Assembly (NCBI GenBank): GCA_963969595.1
Contig: OZ018408.1
Location: forward strand, 32,984,108 to 33,048,107
Length of the DNA stretch: 64,000 nt
Reading direction: 5' to 3'
DNA from: Neckera pumila
Taxonomy: Eukaryota > Streptophyta > Bryopsida > Hypnales > Neckeraceae
This document shows, piece by piece, positions 60,631 to 64,000 of this stretch (position 1 is the first letter of the stretch; each line of letters opens with the position of its first letter). Below the pieces are notes generated by a model. It was given only the letters and a program-made list of their open reading frames with translations. It searched no databases and had not been told where the DNA came from. Both the position numbers and the translations under genes were made by a program.

Positions 60631-63600
60631 ACTACCTTAGACAAGCCTCTTACCACCCTGATTTGCAATTTGACTATCTTAGGGCCAACTCCAAGAGGGG
60701 CACATATTTTTCATATGTGTGCGCTTGTTTCACAAGTCAAACCTAAGTGGAATTATAATTTTCCAATCTAGATTGAAATTTTTGTGAATTTTTTAAGTGG
60801 TCTACCTTGAAATTACAAAACCGCCCATAGAGTGGAGTCATAAACATCCCATAAACAATCTATAACCATCTTTTTATGAATCTAATGGCATTTAAATATT
60901 TACCAATAAAAGATGGACATGTGACCCTTTCTAGGCATTAATGCACTGATTTTATCATAAAATAAATGGATTTGGATGTTTTTTTGAACAAATTTGGATA
61001 TTTTTTGGATGGAATTGGGGCCAAATATAGGGTGACAAAATTGGGCTCGTTTACCTTAAGACAGACTAGCCTATGACCAAACAAACGATTCATATCAGAC
61101 ACCTAGAGAATGATCCATTAGAGTCTTGCATCAACCCACAATAACAGACTTTTATCAATAAGTGAGATCGAGGCTACATTAGGTTGTTAATGGCCACAAT
61201 CAATGTCTTGGATGATGGTGATGGAGTGCTTAGTGATTGCAATAGGAACTTCCGTATTTTCAATGTGAATTCATCACATGAACTGACTTTTTTGAGACCT
61301 TCATGTTGTGATTATGTTAGGAAATATTGTAACAATTGCAAGTGAGTAAGATGATTATTTTGGATACACTTTTTGTTGGTTTGGGGGTAATCTAGAGACT
61401 CTTGTGGTCCAATTGGGCAATAAACTTCAAAAAATCATTACAAATTCATATTTTGTCAAAAAAATAAAATTTCAATTGTCCTCTTTAATTCTCACATTTG
61501 TCTTTATAGGAAATATTTTAAAATTTTCAACAATGCCAATAGGGCAAACCCATCATTTTGCATGTCTTGGGAATGGTTTACCTTACACCAAATCAAGAAG
61601 TGAAGGGATCAAATTTTTTGAAAGTTTTGATTGGCTAAATAAATAAATAAATCTTTGACAAATGATTTTGCACTATGAATTGAGAGGTACAGGTTGCCAA
61701 ACAGGACTTTTGACGTGTTTTTTTTTTTTTAATATAGCAGTAAAAGTCTTCAAATTATAAGCCCCAGAATTTTAGTTTGGACCACCTCAAGAAATTAGAA
61801 AACCTAGTCCTTGTTGAAAAGCGTTATTTTTAAAATTTTAGAATTTTAGAAATATATATTTTTTGCCACTTCATGTCCTCTTGGTGGCTTTTACCAATTC
61901 AAAGATTATCACCTCTTGAAAGGAAAACTTTTTAATGGCGAATGAGAAGGCTTGCAGATGGAGACTTCTTAATATTTTGGGCCCTCATTGTAGTGTAAAT
62001 TAGGCCTTAGGGATGGGATCTTCCTAAGGATTTTCCAAGACCAAGAGGCAAATAAAGCAACCATTTTCTAGCTCATCATTGCAGTTGCAGGAAAGCTAGA
62101 CGCTTTAAATATTTTTATATAAAGTTTCTATGAACAATAAATAGAGATAATTTCTAATTCAAGTTCTTTTGTAATTTTTTGGACCTTTGTGGAATTTATC
62201 ATGATTTATTTATGTTGAAATGATATAGGATTCTAAAAGCATTTTATTCACCATTGGTACATTCAAGATTCCAATATGTATTTGTGCATAAATCTCTAAA
62301 GTGTTGAGACCTATTTTTCATCAATATCCACTTAAAACTACCATTTCTATTGGAAAGAGGAAAAAACTTGTATTTCTTATTTTTTTTCTCATCTATAACT
62401 ATAAGATCTTGCACTAGATTTGTATAAAAATGTATGGAAGAAATTTCAAAAACTTTGATCACATAGATTATAAGATTTGCGTTCAAAGTGATCAAATTTT
62501 ATTTTGTAGCATCTTGCGTGACTAAATTATAAGAGAGAATCTTCTTAGCTTAAATTTTTGCACTATAAATTTTGAACATTAAATACTTTATATTGAATAA
62601 TTCAATTATAAGCCTACAAAATTTATAAAAAAAAGATTATTGAATAGAAGTTAGTACAAGCTTGGATGAAAAACATAATCATTAATAACTCTAAGATGGA
62701 ATTGAAGCACACAAATCCCAAAGGTGAGATTGTTTTAGCAATTAGCTAAACTTGAGGAGCTTTTTTTCTGAAAATTGTCAAAATTGAATTTAAGAATAAC
62801 TCCGTAGTATGTAATATTTTCAAGATGTTTCTATGATTACCCGCTAAACAAGAAGCTCTATAACTTTCACATCACTAATCCAAATGGAAAGAATCAAAGC
62901 AAGAATCAAAGCTTTCCACCTAGACAAAAAATACAATCTATGAATTAAAAAAGAAATTCAAGTTTTATTTCGAGTTTTTGTAGGTCTTATTTTTTGTCCA
63001 ACAATCCGATATATTTTTCATTCCTATAAAATTAGTGTATTTTTCTATCTTCAACATAATGCTCTAAAAATTGAGAACTTCCCAAAATTTTACTTGTCCC
63101 TCCAAAGGACAATGGGACTTTAGTACTGAATCTAACTTTAAGGTATGAATTGTTGAATCCTACTTGGTCAAAATAGATCATTTTCATAAATTTTTAGGAG
63201 CATATTATTACTACATATTTGAAGTAGGACTAATAGATTAAATGGGACAATAATACTATTAAAACCACTCTTTAATCCTTTTGAGATAAAATCTTCTTTT
63301 GAATTTTGCTTATTTCTTCTTACATCTTTGTCATGCATAAATACATCATGCCAAGATCATATTGTACCAACATGTGACAAGTGCAAGTAAACATCAATAA
63401 TAATTCAATAGTGACTTTGTGAGTGCCTAAACACCATAAATGCCTGAAACTCACCTTCAATCAACACCAAGATGACAAAATCTGAATACACCTTTCATAA
63501 AACTACACTAAGTGGCTTGCAATCTAACGTACAACCTTCAATGCAATACAAGTTCTGAAAATGGCCCAAGTATCAACAGATGTTGTAAACGACATAGCAA

Positions 63601-64000
63601 TACTCCTCTATTTTTCCCATTCACAAATATCGAATCCCTTTCACGTTGGTGAAAACAATACCCCCTCTAAGAAAGTACTAATTATGAAAATCCCAAATAT
63701 ACAATTATGATGATTAACCGCATTAGGAAAAATTTATGTAGTAGGGCCCGCCTTGTACTTTCATACAACACACATTTCAAAAATCCATCATTTAAAGCAT
63801 AGGTTTCTTATAGTATGTCCATCAGATTGTGAAGCACAGTAGCAGATTAGTGATGATTTGGGACTACATGACAATTAGGGTTGAAAACATAATACTGATT
63901 TAAAGGTAGGATGGATAGGCATGTGCACAAATTTCTTTTAGAAAATTTCTTGTAGTCTACTACTATATATAAAAGTACATTTTGGATCCAATTAGGTTGG
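60631..64000. other. AT-rich intergenic DNA; no gene seen
   Basis: Long AT-rich stretch with homopolymer runs. The open frames at 61404-61646 and 62244-62495 have no family resemblance and a composition like the surrounding DNA. I see no RNA gene or transposon with clear ends. Confidence 0.45.

Overview
The window is nuclear DNA from a plant, almost certainly a land plant. It is AT-rich, and its genes are split by short GT-AG introns with well-kept phases. The recognisable products are plant types: a plant annexin, a secreted class III peroxidase, a plastid-type GNAT acetyltransferase, a plant kinesin-4 and the plastid protein Ycf54/LCAA with a transit peptide. Repeats and transposons fill most of the space between genes. 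I cannot fix the species from sequence alone; a seed-free plant such as a bryophyte or lycophyte is only a guess.

Layout. From 0.6 to 2.7 kb lies a complete six-exon annexin (+). A weak two-exon candidate gene (-) sits at 5.2-5.9 kb. From 9.4 to 12.2 kb there is a complete class III peroxidase (-) whose 3' end has been copied downstream as a fragment. From 14.4 to 25 kb the DNA is mostly repeats, including a 4.4-kb hAT-like element with a nested fold-back array. A 12-exon GNAT acetyltransferase (+) runs from 25.0 to 29.3 kb, tail to tail with a 5'-truncated copy of the Ycf54 gene (-) at 29.5-30.7 kb. From 31.2 to 41.8 kb a kinesin-4 gene (-) carries a long unusual C-terminal extension that ends in a frameshifted telobox-type Myb domain. 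From 43.7 to 57 kb there are several transposons: a hAT-like element, three members of a family with CCCCTAAAG ends (two with TTAA-type flanks), a Copia-type LTR and a twin-primed LINE inside a 250-bp tandem repeat. The intact Ycf54 gene (-) lies at 57.4-59.8 kb. The last 4 kb is AT-rich with no gene seen.

The most unusual part is 29.4-41.8 kb. About 1.76 kb of the Ycf54 gene, nearly identical to the copy at 57.3-59.0 kb including introns, has lost its transit-peptide exon. It now abuts the kinesin/Myb gene at the old exon 1/intron 1 splice donor. The kinesin motor has an in-frame stop, a one-base frameshift and an altered switch I residue, all within about 350 bp of genomic sequence. This looks like a locus where a duplication, a gene fusion and gene decay meet. 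The other genes are unrelated housekeeping or stress genes and do not form a pathway, except that both Ycf54 copies belong to chlorophyll synthesis.
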